NCBI RefSeq assembly: GCF_001494595.1
Contig: NZ_LN929907.1
Location: forward strand, 1,431,468 to 1,495,467
DNA length: 64,000 nucleotides
Reading direction: 5' to 3'
DNA from: Mycobacterium sp. M26
Lineage (GTDB): Bacteria > Actinomycetota > Actinomycetes > Mycobacteriales > Mycobacteriaceae
Under the pieces are notes generated by a model. The model did no database searches. It saw nothing but the letters and a program-made list of their open reading frames with translations, and was not told the DNA's origin. This document shows positions 42,283 through 51,565 of this stretch, in pieces. Numbering within the stretch: the first letter of the stretch is position 1; the number at the start of each line of letters is the position of its first letter. The position numbers and the translations under genes are program-made.

Positions 42283-43224
42283 TCACGGGGTTGTCTGAAG
42301 GCGGATTGTCGCCTGTAGCCCGAGGTGATCGGAACCTGGAATGCGCACTGTCTCAACGTGTGTGGCGGTGCCGCGGTAGGTCAGGATGTGGTCGATGCCG
42401 ATCAGGGGTTTGTCGGCGGGGAAGGTTCTGAGCAGTCCTGCGCCGGCCTGGTCGGCTCCGTCTTGGTATCCGTTGGTGAGCACGTTGCGGAACGGCGCCA
42501 TGTCGTAGGTGGCGTTGAAGTCGCCGGCTGCGATGACGACGCCGCCGGCCTCGCGGGCGATCTCGGCGAGAGTCATGGGAAGCTCGCGGATTTCATCGCG
42601 CCAGCCGTCGATGGGCTGTGGCCACGGACCGGGTAGGTGGATGGCGACGATGGTGGTGTCGCTTGTGGCTCCGGGTGTGTCGATGTCGGCGGTGAGCATG
42701 TGCAGGCGGTAGCCGTCGATTCCGGTGCTGCTGGTGATGGGGTAGCGGCTCCAGATGCCGACGCCGTAGCCGTGATCCCCGGGTTCGGTTGCCTGGTAGG
42801 GGAGTTCCTTGTCGATACCGATTGCGGTGAGGTTGGCGGCTAGTTCGGCCGTGAGCTCTTGGACAACGAGGATGTCGGCACGTTCTGCGGCCCGCCTCAG
42901 TTCGCGCGGGTTAGCCCGGCCTTCAAGGACATTGGCGGTGAGGACTCTGATGTCGTTGGTGGTGGCGGGCGGTGGGTTGGCGACGAAGAGTGGAAGTTGC
43001 GTTGCGATGGCTGCGATGGTGAGGGCTGCAGCCAGTGCGGCGGTGAGCCAACGACGCGTGACGACAAGGAGTAGCGCGGCGATGGGTGCGACTGCCATCA
43101 GGTAGGGCGACAGCGCGGCCAGGGCGAGTGTTACTTGGTTCGTGATCGGCAGGTAACGCGTCGTGAGACCAACGGCGGCAAGGACTATGCCGGTGAGGCC
43201 GATGATCAAGGTGGCGGTGCGCAC
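42283..43224 (-). CDS. Membrane-anchored endonuclease/exonuclease/phosphatase (EEP) protein B
   Basis: A 313-residue protein with three N-terminal transmembrane helices (about residues 5-25, 35-58 and 64-80) and a DNase I-like domain: RVLTANVLEGRA, VQELTAE, GVGIWSRYPI, GDFNATYDM and PGSDHLGLQA, which carry the metal and catalytic residues (Glu, Asp-Asn, Asp-His). The active domain probably faces outside. GTG 43224 starts one nt after the stop of the upstream paralogue, so they are coupled. The substrate could be nucleic acid, sphingomyelin-like lipid or phosphoinositide; not resolvable. Confidence 0.8.
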   Translation of the reverse strand: MRTATLIIGLTGIVLAAVGLTTRYLPITNQVTLALAALSPYLMAVAPIAALLLVVTRRWLTAALAAALTIAAIATQLPLFVANPPPATTNDIRVLTANVLEGRANPRELRRAAERADILVVQELTAELAANLTAIGIDKELPYQATEPGDHGYGVGIWSRYPITSSTGIDGYRLHMLTADIDTPGATSDTTIVAIHLPGPWPQPIDGWRDEIRELPMTLAEIAREAGGVVIAAGDFNATYDMAPFRNVLTNGYQDGADQAGAGLLRTFPADKPLIGIDHILTYRGTATHVETVRIPGSDHLGLQATIRLQTTP

Positions 43225-43225
43225 G

Positions 43226-44209
43226 TCACTCAGTGGGCACGTGGATGGTCGCGAGTAATGCGCGGTGGTCGGAGCCCGGCACTTCGATGGTGCGGATCGA
43301 TGCGGCGGCGGCATTACGGGTCAGAATGTGGTCGATCGTGATCAGCGGCGGATACCACCGGTTGGACGGGAAGGTGGGGGAGAATCCCGCGCCGAGCTGG
43401 TCGACAGCGTCGCGATAGCCATCGGTGAGAAGATCGCGGAACTGACGCATATCCGGGGTGCTGTTGTAGTCGCCGCCGATGATGACGGCGGCGGGGCCAG
43501 CAGACTGGGCGAAGTTGTCCAATTGTGCTTTGGCGCCAGCCATTCCGCTTCGCCACTCGGCGACGGTGTTGGTATCCCGGGCGACGGGGGAGGTGACGTG
43601 GACGCTGGCGAGTAGGGGCTCGAATCGGAGGCCTGGGACATCTAGGCGTGCGGCCGGGATCGAAATACCACGGTGTCGGGTGGCCGACAGGACTGTCAGC
43701 GGGTACCGACTCCACATGCCGATCCCGCCGGCGCCCGGTGCGGGGATCAGATGCGAGTAGGGGAATGCTGAGGTGATCCCGGCCTGCTCGAGGCGTCGAA
43801 CTTCCTCAGATGTCAGCTCCGAAACTGTGATGACGTCCGCGCTGCTGGTGGCGAGGTCGACGATGAAGGCGGGGTCGGCCTGCCCGTAGCGGAGATTGGA
43901 CGAGAGGACTCGAATAGTCTGGTGCGCAGCAATGTTCGTGGGATTGCCAAGGAAGTACCACGACACCTGGACGGCCAGATTGGCGGCGAGCACCACCACC
44001 GCCAGAACAACGGCGGCCACTCTGCGGCATGACACAGCAACGGCGAGAGCGACCAAGGCGGCAACGGCAGCATAGGGCGAGCCCACCGCGAGAATCAGAG
44101 TGGGAATGTTCGCAATCGGTTGGGTACGCGCGACTAGGGCCAGGGCTGCCAGTAGCGAGGCGAGGACAGCGAACGTTGTGAGTAGAGCACGGCGGATCGT
44201 GCGTGACAA
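43226..44209 (-). CDS. Membrane-anchored EEP-family protein A
   Basis: A 327-residue paralogue of protein B with the same plan: three N-terminal hydrophobic helices, then RVLSSNLRYGQA, VSELTSEE, GIGMWSRYPL, GGDYNSTPDM and VPGSDHRALL. It is first of the pair; the start codon is TTG 44209. In M. tuberculosis the mmaA4-mmaA1 methyltransferase genes follow rplA at this place, so this pair marks a synteny break. Confidence 0.8.
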   Translation of the reverse strand: MSRTIRRALLTTFAVLASLLAALALVARTQPIANIPTLILAVGSPYAAVAALVALAVAVSCRRVAAVVLAVVVLAANLAVQVSWYFLGNPTNIAAHQTIRVLSSNLRYGQADPAFIVDLATSSADVITVSELTSEEVRRLEQAGITSAFPYSHLIPAPGAGGIGMWSRYPLTVLSATRHRGISIPAARLDVPGLRFEPLLASVHVTSPVARDTNTVAEWRSGMAGAKAQLDNFAQSAGPAAVIIGGDYNSTPDMRQFRDLLTDGYRDAVDQLGAGFSPTFPSNRWYPPLITIDHILTRNAAAASIRTIEVPGSDHRALLATIHVPTE

Positions 44210-44278
44210 CGGGCCGGCCTTCCCCTAGTGCCTCCGTGTTGAGGGCACGTTACCAGCCGGGTGAACTGCAGCAGCGGT

Positions 44279-45766
44279 TCAGTACGCGCCACTGTGGCTC
44301 AAGATGGCTCTCACCGTCTTGATGGCGATCAAGAGGTCGGCAACCATGGACCAGTTCTCGACGTAGAACAGATCGAGGCGGACCGAGTCCTCCCACGACA
44401 GGTCCGAGCGCCCGCTTACCTGCCACAGGCCGGTGATGCCGGGGCGGACGAGCAGGCGCCGCCGGGCGTAGTCGTCGTAGGACTTGACCTCGTTGGCCAG
44501 CGGTGGACGGGGGCCGACGACGCTCATGTCTCGTTTGAAGACATTGATGAACTGTGGCAGTTCGTCGAGGCTGTACTTGCGCAGGAAGCGGCCGACGGGC
44601 GTCACCCGCGGATCGCTGCGAATCTTGAAGAGAACCCCACCGTCGCTTTCGTTGAGTGCGGCGAGGTCACCGAGCATCTTGTCGGCGCCGTCAACCATGG
44701 TCCGGAACTTGATCATCCGAAATGCCTGGCCGTCGAGACCGATTCGCTCCTGCCGATAGAACACCGGCCCCTTGCTGGTCAGCTTGATCGCAAGTGCAAT
44801 CACGGTCAGGATGGGCAACCCCAGGAAGAGAACAAGCCCAGAGAAGGCGACGTCGAACAGCCGCTTCTGAAACCTCTTGGCGCCGTGGTATTGCGGCTTC
44901 TCAACATGGATCAGCGGGAGGCCGGCGACCGGGCGCATCTGCAGCCGGGGCCCCGCGACGTCGACGACCCCCGGGGCCACCAGCAGATCGATGTTGAGCT
45001 TCTCCAGTTCCCACGACAGGTCGCGGAATCCACGTCCATCAAGGCGCTCAGTGGCCGTGACGGCAACGGCTTGGCTGTTTGTCAGCGTCACCGCGCCGAC
45101 CACATTGGACTCGTCGCCGAAAACCGGAATCGTACCGGCGCCAGGTACTACCAATTCCGTTCGAGTTGTCGGCCCGGGAATGCAAGCCCCCACAACCTCG
45201 TATTCGGACCACCTCTCGCGTGCCAGGGATTGCGTGAGGTCCCGAACCGCTGGTGCGCAGCCCACGACAAGAACTCGCGTGATGCAACGACCGTGCTTCT
45301 GCCGGGTGCGGACGACCAGTTGGCGGGCACCCCAGCGTGCGAGGACTAGAAGAACTATTCCGGCGGGCAGTGCGATCATGAGGTATCCCCGCGCGATATC
45401 CAGCTTGAAGAGCATAGAGACGATCGCGACGGCACCGAACACTGTCGCGGTGCCCAGCCATACCCTTCGATACTCCTCGGCACCTGAGCCGATAACTCGA
45501 GGTGAGCGCGAGTGATTAATCGCCAATGCAAGCATCCAGGCAATTGCAATGACAACTGAGACAAGGAAGTAATTCGTGGAGCGGTAAACAGTTCCCGTAC
45601 CGGGGAGGCCACCGAATCGCAACCATTGGGCCAACCCAATGGCGAAGCAGATGCCAATGAAGTCCACCACCACGAGTCGGCGCGAGTAACTGTGCTGCCA
45701 TATGGGCGCAACGCCCGGCAACGCCAATTCGCTCGTAGAAGCGAGTCTGTCATTGACAGTAGTCAT
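44279..45766 (-). CDS. Polyprenyl-phosphate sugar phosphotransferase (initiating EPS transferase)
   Basis: A 495-residue polyisoprenyl-phosphate hexose-1-phosphate transferase (WcaJ/CpsE type). There are about five N-terminal transmembrane helices, a central nucleotide-binding-like domain (RVLVVGCAPAVRDL), and the C-terminal catalytic domain with KRLFDVAFSGLVLFLGLPI, GPVFYRQERIG, KFRTMV, KYSLDELPQFINVFKRDMSVVGPRPP and RPGITGLWQVSGRS. It loads the first sugar phosphate onto decaprenyl phosphate on the inner leaflet. ATG 45766 lies directly behind a GGGGGGATAC leader; a second GGGGG is 13 bp further up. Confidence 0.92.
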   Translation of the reverse strand: MTTVNDRLASTSELALPGVAPIWQHSYSRRLVVVDFIGICFAIGLAQWLRFGGLPGTGTVYRSTNYFLVSVVIAIAWMLALAINHSRSPRVIGSGAEEYRRVWLGTATVFGAVAIVSMLFKLDIARGYLMIALPAGIVLLVLARWGARQLVVRTRQKHGRCITRVLVVGCAPAVRDLTQSLARERWSEYEVVGACIPGPTTRTELVVPGAGTIPVFGDESNVVGAVTLTNSQAVAVTATERLDGRGFRDLSWELEKLNIDLLVAPGVVDVAGPRLQMRPVAGLPLIHVEKPQYHGAKRFQKRLFDVAFSGLVLFLGLPILTVIALAIKLTSKGPVFYRQERIGLDGQAFRMIKFRTMVDGADKMLGDLAALNESDGGVLFKIRSDPRVTPVGRFLRKYSLDELPQFINVFKRDMSVVGPRPPLANEVKSYDDYARRRLLVRPGITGLWQVSGRSDLSWEDSVRLDLFYVENWSMVADLLIAIKTVRAILSHSGAY

Positions 45767-45970
45767 GTATCCCCCCGGCACGTTCTATCCCCCAAAGAAA
45801 CGCGACGGTGCATAGCCTGTCATATCGAACCTGTGTGTGCGCTGCGAACGAAGAGCCCGACGACAGCTATCGCCGAGATGCTTTCCCGGTAAAGCACTCC
45901 GGGCGCGACAGCTGCGGATTCGCTCTCTCTACGCCGTATTTTGAGGTCCGCAGGGCTCCGGACATTTCGC

Positions 45971-46495
45971 CTATGCGGAGTGGTCCACGCACAGTTGGAC
46001 CAGTGGATCGACCAGATCGGCGATCTGAGTGCCCACAGAGTCGAAGAACTCCTGGCTCCGTCCGATGGGGTCTGCGACGTCGAACCTGTCTTGCGTAGGT
46101 AGTTGTGGTCGTAGAACTGCTAGCTCACTGAGGTCCTTCGGGTGATAGCGCGAGGCGATCCGGGAAATCTCACTGAGCATGAACGTCTTGTGGAGCTGTT
46201 GCGGGGCTGATTCGACGACGTCGTCGCGCTGTGCCTTGGTCATCGTGATGACTAGGTCGGCATCGCTCGCGATCGCCGCACTGAGCTGTCGGGCGGCGAA
46301 ATTCGTCGGGTCAGCTCCGAGTTGCTCGAGAGTGCGCGCCGCGTATGGATGGATCGGATGCCCAATCATGGCCCTGGTGCCGGCGCTGTGTACCTCGAGG
46401 CCGGACAATCCAGCTCGAGTGGCATACCACGCAGTTAATCTTTCGGCTGAGGGTGATCGACAGATGTTGCCGGTGCAAACAAATAACAGCTTCAG
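45971..46495 (-). CDS. Low-molecular-weight protein-tyrosine phosphatase (Wzb-like), CTG start
   Basis: A 174-residue LMW-PTP. The catalytic loop CTGNICRS is at residues 7-14 and the general-acid segment is ADPIGRSQEFF. It likely dephosphorylates the Wzc-type autokinase at 57646-59088. The fold needs the N-terminal KLLFVCTGNICRSPSAERL, which is in frame upstream of TTG 46408, but no ATG, GTG or TTG precedes it before a TGA. The best start is CTG 46495, which gives M-KLLFVC exactly at the family position, with GAGGT about 7 nt upstream. Otherwise the product would lack the active-site Cys. Confidence 0.85.
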   Translation of the reverse strand: MKLLFVCTGNICRSPSAERLTAWYATRAGLSGLEVHSAGTRAMIGHPIHPYAARTLEQLGADPTNFAARQLSAAIASDADLVITMTKAQRDDVVESAPQQLHKTFMLSEISRIASRYHPKDLSELAVLRPQLPTQDRFDVADPIGRSQEFFDSVGTQIADLVDPLVQLCVDHSA

Positions 46496-46726
46496 AGCTG
46501 GACCTCACTCTCCGCCAGAAGAACAGCTTTTCAAATGCTATCGAGCCCAACTGTCTCGCGACTAGTCGAGATTGGATTCCGTCGGCATTCGGGAGGATGA
46601 CTAATCCTGGTCGTATCCCGATCAATCGACGAGATCTGGGGTTAGACTTCGGCACCGAAGCACCTGAGCTCGTGAACATGGGGGCGGGATCAGGTGCCGT
46701 CGATATGGGTTATTGGGGGGTAACCG

Positions 46727-47986
46727 TTGAAGATTGCCATTTTGGGCCTCGGCTACGTCGGAATGACTGCTGCCGCTTGCCTCGCCAGCGAGGGCCATGA
46801 AGTCATCGGGATCGATCCGAACCAGACAAAGGTTGACGCTGTACTTGCCGGCCGGTCACCAATCACCGAGCCCGGGGTTCAGGACCTGGTGGCGACTGCC
46901 CGGCACGAGGGGTTGCTGACCGCGTACACGACGCTCGTGCCCGAAGTTGCACAATGCGAGCTCGCCATTGTCTGCGTTGGGACGCCAAGCGCTGCCGACG
47001 GATCGCACAACATGACCTACGTGGCGGAGGTGTCCCGTCAACTGGCTGAGCTCGTCAAGCTTCATCCAGATGGAAACCTCACTGTTGCTTACCGATCAAC
47101 GGTCCGCCCGGGAACCATGGAAGAGCTGATCTCCCCCATCTTCGACGCAATCCTCGGCGAGGAGGCATCGCGGATAGAGCTGGTCTACTACCCTGAATTT
47201 CTTCGTGAGTCCTCGGCTGTCCAGGACTACTTCTCGCCGCCCAAGATCGTCGTCGGTACCAGAAATGGGGATCGATGCACGGTGGTGGACAAGATCACAG
47301 AGAAGTTTGAGGCTCCGGTGTTCTATGTCAGGTACCGCGAGAGCGAGATCACCAAGTTCGTGGACAACTCATTTCATGCGGTGAAGATTGTCTTTGCCAA
47401 CGAGATCGGAAGAATCTGTTCCCAGCTAGGCGTCAGCGCTGCTGAAGTCCACAAGATCTTCGTGTCCGATACCAAGCTCAATATCTCGCCATACTACCTC
47501 CGACCAGGAGGGCCCTTCGGGGGATCGTGCCTCCCCAAAGATGTTCGCGCGCTTCAGTACATCTCGCGCACATCCGGTGCCTTCACTCATCTCCTGGACT
47601 CGTTGATCAGTTCAAATGACGCACACAAGTCGTTCCTGTACGAGCACGTGACGCGCGATCTGAAGTTCGGTGCGAAGGTCTTGCTGCTCGGAATCGCCTT
47701 TAAGAACGCGAGCGACGACTTGCGGGAAAGTCCGAACATCGACCTGGCCAGGATGCTCATCACTGCGGGATACCAACTTTCAATCCATGATCCTTTCGTC
47801 GCTCCCCAAAACCTGATCGGCCAGAACCTCGGAGTCCTGTCTAACTCGCCGTTCATTCGTGATCTCCTCGTGGACAAGTCCATTGTCGAGAGCACTGAGT
47901 GGGACCTTGTCGTGGATTCAAGGGGCTCTGCGGATGGGTACTCGCTCGCGGCGGAACGAATCATCGATGTCAATCAGCTGCCGTGA
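46727..47986 (+). CDS. UDP-glucose/GDP-mannose 6-dehydrogenase family protein
   Basis: A 419-residue nucleotide-sugar dehydrogenase. The N-terminal NAD loop is ILGLGYVGMTAAACLASEGHEV, followed by VGTPSAADGS, a long central helix, the active-site Cys268 in GGSCLPKD, and a C-terminal UDP-binding domain (LLGIAFKNASDDLRESPN). The overall pattern is closest to GDP-mannose 6-dehydrogenase (AlgD)-type enzymes, which yield uronic-acid precursors. The TTG start lies behind GGGGGGTAACCG. It supplies an acidic sugar for the polymer (inference). Confidence 0.88.
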   Translation: MKIAILGLGYVGMTAAACLASEGHEVIGIDPNQTKVDAVLAGRSPITEPGVQDLVATARHEGLLTAYTTLVPEVAQCELAIVCVGTPSAADGSHNMTYVAEVSRQLAELVKLHPDGNLTVAYRSTVRPGTMEELISPIFDAILGEEASRIELVYYPEFLRESSAVQDYFSPPKIVVGTRNGDRCTVVDKITEKFEAPVFYVRYRESEITKFVDNSFHAVKIVFANEIGRICSQLGVSAAEVHKIFVSDTKLNISPYYLRPGGPFGGSCLPKDVRALQYISRTSGAFTHLLDSLISSNDAHKSFLYEHVTRDLKFGAKVLLLGIAFKNASDDLRESPNIDLARMLITAGYQLSIHDPFVAPQNLIGQNLGVLSNSPFIRDLLVDKSIVESTEWDLVVDSRGSADGYSLAAERIIDVNQLP

Positions 47987-48025
47987 CCATCGCGCGGCTG
48001 GAGGCCATTCATTAAGGAGCACGAT

Positions 48026-49354
48026 GTGATCGAGGATCGACCGTTTATCGGGGATGTCGAGCACACGGAGCATCCGATGAGGATCGCAGTCGTGTATTGC
48101 CGCAATCCGCTCCCGATGCGCAATGCAGATCAGATCACCGTCGCCCATCTGATCGAATTCCTTTGGGCACGTGGACATATCGTCGATCTCTACTGCTTCG
48201 AAAACGATGGCCGCAGCAACGAGAATACTCTGTCTGCCGCGGATCTCGCCTGGCTCGAGTCTCGATGCTCAAGGATCGTGCATGTCCGGCGAGGTCGAAG
48301 CCGCGCCCTAGCTGGGGCCGCCGTGGCGCTCCTGGGCGGGAAGCCGCTGCAGGTTGGCTGGTTCAGCAGCCGTCATCTGGCAAGGGAGTTGTCGCACGCA
48401 CTCGACACGACCCGGTATGACGTGCTCTACGCCTATTACTTCCGGAGTGCCGAGACGGTCATCAATGCGGTGAAGCGGTCAGGACCACACGGCCAACTGG
48501 TGCCCAAGGTGCTCGCGATGCAGTTGTCGCAGACCCTCAACACGCGCCGGATCCGTGACAACGCAACCAACTTCGCCACCCGACTGGTCTTCGGACTGGA
48601 ATCGTGGCTCGTCTCTCGCTACGAGGCCCGGATCTGGCAGAAGTTCGAGCGAACTGCGCTGATCGGGCCAGCTGACGTGGAAGCGATCGCTGCTCAATGC
48701 CGATCGCAAGGTCTGCCGACGATCGACAACTGGTTCTACAGCCCGCACGGTACGGACATCGAGCGCTTCCGACCCAGGACCGGAGTTACACCCGTACCCG
48801 GGACCGTGCTGTTCGCGGGGACGTTGTTCTACCCGCCGAATATTCAGGCGGCGGTGTGGCTAGTTAAGGCAATTTGGCCTCTTGTCCGCCAGCAGATCCC
48901 CGATGCGCAATTGAACATCGTTGGGCGCGAGCCTACCCAGGAAGTCATGTCGCTGGCCTCGGCGACCGAAGGAGTCGATGTCATTGGCAGTGTTCCGGAC
49001 CTGTCCGAATACATGCTTCGTTCCGCGGTGTGTGTCAACCCCGTACGGGCAGCTGGGGGAATGCAGAACAAGCTGATTGAGTACCTGGCCTCCGGTCGGC
49101 CGGTCGTCGCAACGGGCATAGCCAATGAGGGCATTCAGGCTCCGGACACCTTGCTCGAACTGGCCGACGATGCGCAGCAGTTCGCAAACAAGATTGTCTA
49201 CCTTCTTCAGAATCCTACGGCCGCAGAAGAAATGGGAATGCGCGCACGAGAGTACGCTCAGCTGCAATGGAGTTGGGAGGCGCACTATCTCGTCCTCGAC
49301 GCAAAGCTTGCCGACCTCGCGGCGCGGCGTGTCGTTGAGCCTGCCGGCGACTGA
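48026..49354 (+). CDS. Glycosyltransferase, GT4-like (GT-B fold)
   Basis: A 442-residue GT-B glycosyltransferase with NADQITVAHLIEFLWARGH at the N-terminus, GTDIERFRP, VLFAGTLFYPPN, LNIVGREPT, and the donor-site region CVNPVRAAGGMQNKLIEYLASGRPVVATG. It adds a sugar to the growing lipid-linked repeat unit at the cytosolic face. AAGGAG about 7 nt before GTG 48026 supports this start. It lies 39 bp behind the dehydrogenase gene, probably in one operon. Confidence 0.87.
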   Translation: MIEDRPFIGDVEHTEHPMRIAVVYCRNPLPMRNADQITVAHLIEFLWARGHIVDLYCFENDGRSNENTLSAADLAWLESRCSRIVHVRRGRSRALAGAAVALLGGKPLQVGWFSSRHLARELSHALDTTRYDVLYAYYFRSAETVINAVKRSGPHGQLVPKVLAMQLSQTLNTRRIRDNATNFATRLVFGLESWLVSRYEARIWQKFERTALIGPADVEAIAAQCRSQGLPTIDNWFYSPHGTDIERFRPRTGVTPVPGTVLFAGTLFYPPNIQAAVWLVKAIWPLVRQQIPDAQLNIVGREPTQEVMSLASATEGVDVIGSVPDLSEYMLRSAVCVNPVRAAGGMQNKLIEYLASGRPVVATGIANEGIQAPDTLLELADDAQQFANKIVYLLQNPTAAEEMGMRAREYAQLQWSWEAHYLVLDAKLADLAARRVVEPAGD

Positions 49355-49367
49355 TCCCTGGTCTGGA

Positions 49368-50096
49368 TCAGTCGCGCCCGCGCCGGAACAAGAAGTTGTT
49401 TGCGTAAGCTGGAGTGCGAGGGCTCTGATGCAGCTGATCGCGCTCGAGATGGAAGTCTCTGTACGGGTGCATCTTCGCATTCTGGCGGAATTGCACATCG
49501 GTGTAGCCGAGCTCGCCGAACCAGGAGACGATCCGCTCGAGGCCACCGGGATTGTGGCGTTCCTCGATTTCGATGTACACCGTGGCGTCACTACGGCGCA
49601 GCGTCTCGACAGCGCCGTGCAGTAGCGGCTCTTCGTGCCCCTCGACGTCGATCTTGAAGAAGCCAACGTCCGACATCTCGAACGAGTCGAGCGTTCGCAG
49701 TGGCACTTTCACGGCGTCTACGGGTACGTCGAGGACTCTCAGGCTGGCTTCTCCGTGAGCACGCGGAACGTGCAGTTCGCCCACCCCGGGCGTGTCGGAG
49801 AGCGCGACGTTGTGCACTGTGAGCCGCGGAATGCCGCTGGCTTCCAATCGCCTCGCGAGCGTCGGTTGTGGCTCAAAAGCCACGACTCGGGTCGCAGATC
49901 GCGCGATCCAGTACGAGTAGGTGCCAACGTTTGCACCGGCGTCGATTGCGAGCTTTCCTGCCGGTACCAGCGCCGAAAGTGCTGATCCCGGTTCGTAGAA
50001 GCCGCCGAGCATGTGCCTGCTTCTTGTCACTCGCAGCAGCCGCTCGGCACGAGGTGGCAGCTGGCGAAGCCCTCGGCGCAAAACATCACGTAGCAC
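49368..50096 (-). CDS. FkbM-family methyltransferase
   Basis: A 242-residue SAM-dependent O-methyltransferase with AIDAGANVGTYSYWIA, VVAFEPQP, VALSDTPG, FFKIDVEGHEEPLLHGA and a conserved IEIEERH. FkbM enzymes often methylate sugar hydroxyls. It is antisense to its neighbours. Its GTG start follows GGGGGGATCTA. Confidence 0.87.
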   Translation of the reverse strand: MLRDVLRRGLRQLPPRAERLLRVTRSRHMLGGFYEPGSALSALVPAGKLAIDAGANVGTYSYWIARSATRVVAFEPQPTLARRLEASGIPRLTVHNVALSDTPGVGELHVPRAHGEASLRVLDVPVDAVKVPLRTLDSFEMSDVGFFKIDVEGHEEPLLHGAVETLRRSDATVYIEIEERHNPGGLERIVSWFGELGYTDVQFRQNAKMHPYRDFHLERDQLHQSPRTPAYANNFLFRRGRD

Positions 50097-50374
50097 TAGA
50101 TCCCCCCTGATCTGACCGACTCATGATAACCGTGCTAGACGGGGCGAGGGAGCTGGTCTGGCCGATTCTGCGCGAACCAGTTCTGCGTCGACTCGACAGT
50201 CGCTAGAGTTATCTATGGGAGGGGGAACACTCCAATCGATGTCGTCGGCCATGTCTGTGTGCAGAGGCGAGAACTCGACATCAATTGGTGTGGAGTCAAC
50301 ATGGCAACACGCGGCGCTCAGAATTCTTTCGGCGGACGAGCATCGGCGGACATGAGCGTGTCGGGGATGACGTA

Positions 50375-51565
50375 ATGACGGTTCGAGCTGACACGCCCAC
50401 AACGAGTGGGACAGTGCCGAACCAGCCGGGCAGGTCGTTTGTCCGACCGTCGCGGCCCGGCGCTGCGCTGGCCGTGGCGCCCCTCGCGATCGTTCTGCTG
50501 GCGTTCCCGGCGATCGCGAGTTTCTCGCCCGAGAGAAGCAACACGATTCTTGTCGCTGTGTGCGCGCTGTTGTTGCCGCTTATTGTCGGGCGCCTTGAAC
50601 CGATGGCGTGGCCATCGTTGTGGCTACTGGCCTTCGTCGTGCTCTACGCGCTCAGTAGCGCCTCCGAGGAGGACGCTGCCCAGGGGATTCGTCACACCAT
50701 CACCCTGGGCTGTACGGGAGTTGTCTTTCTCACGTTTGCCGCATGGGGATCAGAGCTTTTCGACATTGCATGGTTTGTCCCCGCGGCCGCTGTCGCGATC
50801 GCCGTCGATGTCGTCGGCGTCTATCAGGCTGGACTTCCGAAGAATACGACCGCTGGTGCGCTTGTATACCTGTGCGCGTTGGCACTCGTCATTCTCATCC
50901 GCAACTCGCAGACCAACGGGTGGTGGGCCGCCGCCGCCTTCTCTGTCGCGGGGTTGATCCTGTCGGTGGCGTTGAGTATGAGGTTCCTCGTCGCTTGCGC
51001 AGTGCTGTTCCTGGTGATGTTCTTTCTAGCCAACCGCCTCAGCGCAAAATGGTACTTCCGTTCTGGCGTAATCGTTTCGGCGATCACGATACCGCTGGTG
51101 GTGTGGTTCTTCCTGAACATCAGCCGCGGCGGAATCGCCCAACAAATCGGGTACAAGATTGCGGAGATAACTGGCCGTCACGCCACGACGGGACGTGACG
51201 TGCTGTACCCATACCTGCTCTATGTGGCGCAGAAGAGCCCGGTCTTTGGCCTCGGAGCAGGCACACGTCCGCGCGACGTGGTCAGCACCAGCCTCTCCGC
51301 GCACGACTATTACATCCAGGTGTTCATGCAAGTCGGCGTCGTAGGGCTTGTGCTGCTGGTCTGCTTTCTGTTGGCCACGTGGAGGGTTCTTGTGCAAGCG
51401 CGGTCGGCTGTTGGACGCTTCGGCTCAGCGCTCTTCATCATGCTCATCCTGCACAACTCGACAGAAGTCTTTATGTTCCAGAACTCATCTCTCGTTGTGG
51501 TGCCTGCCTGGTGCGCGATTGGTCTCGCGTTCTCCTTCGACCGCCGCCGGAGTCTGGATGGTTGA
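50375..51565 (+). CDS. O-antigen ligase/Wzy-like polysaccharide polymerase
   Basis: A 396-residue integral membrane protein with 10-12 predicted helices and a large loop of the Wzy_C type containing GRHATTGRDVLYPYLL, VFGLGAGTRPRDV and SAHDYYIQVFMQVGVVGL. It probably polymerises lipid-linked repeat units outside the membrane. ATG 50375 has GGGGATGA upstream; the open frame back to 50285 is not supported. The stop overlaps the next gene start by 8 nt. The 278-bp region before it holds a short G5 run but no clear gene. Confidence 0.82.
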   Translation: MTVRADTPTTSGTVPNQPGRSFVRPSRPGAALAVAPLAIVLLAFPAIASFSPERSNTILVAVCALLLPLIVGRLEPMAWPSLWLLAFVVLYALSSASEEDAAQGIRHTITLGCTGVVFLTFAAWGSELFDIAWFVPAAAVAIAVDVVGVYQAGLPKNTTAGALVYLCALALVILIRNSQTNGWWAAAAFSVAGLILSVALSMRFLVACAVLFLVMFFLANRLSAKWYFRSGVIVSAITIPLVVWFFLNISRGGIAQQIGYKIAEITGRHATTGRDVLYPYLLYVAQKSPVFGLGAGTRPRDVVSTSLSAHDYYIQVFMQVGVVGLVLLVCFLLATWRVLVQARSAVGRFGSALFIMLILHNSTEVFMFQNSSLVVVPAWCAIGLAFSFDRRRSLDG

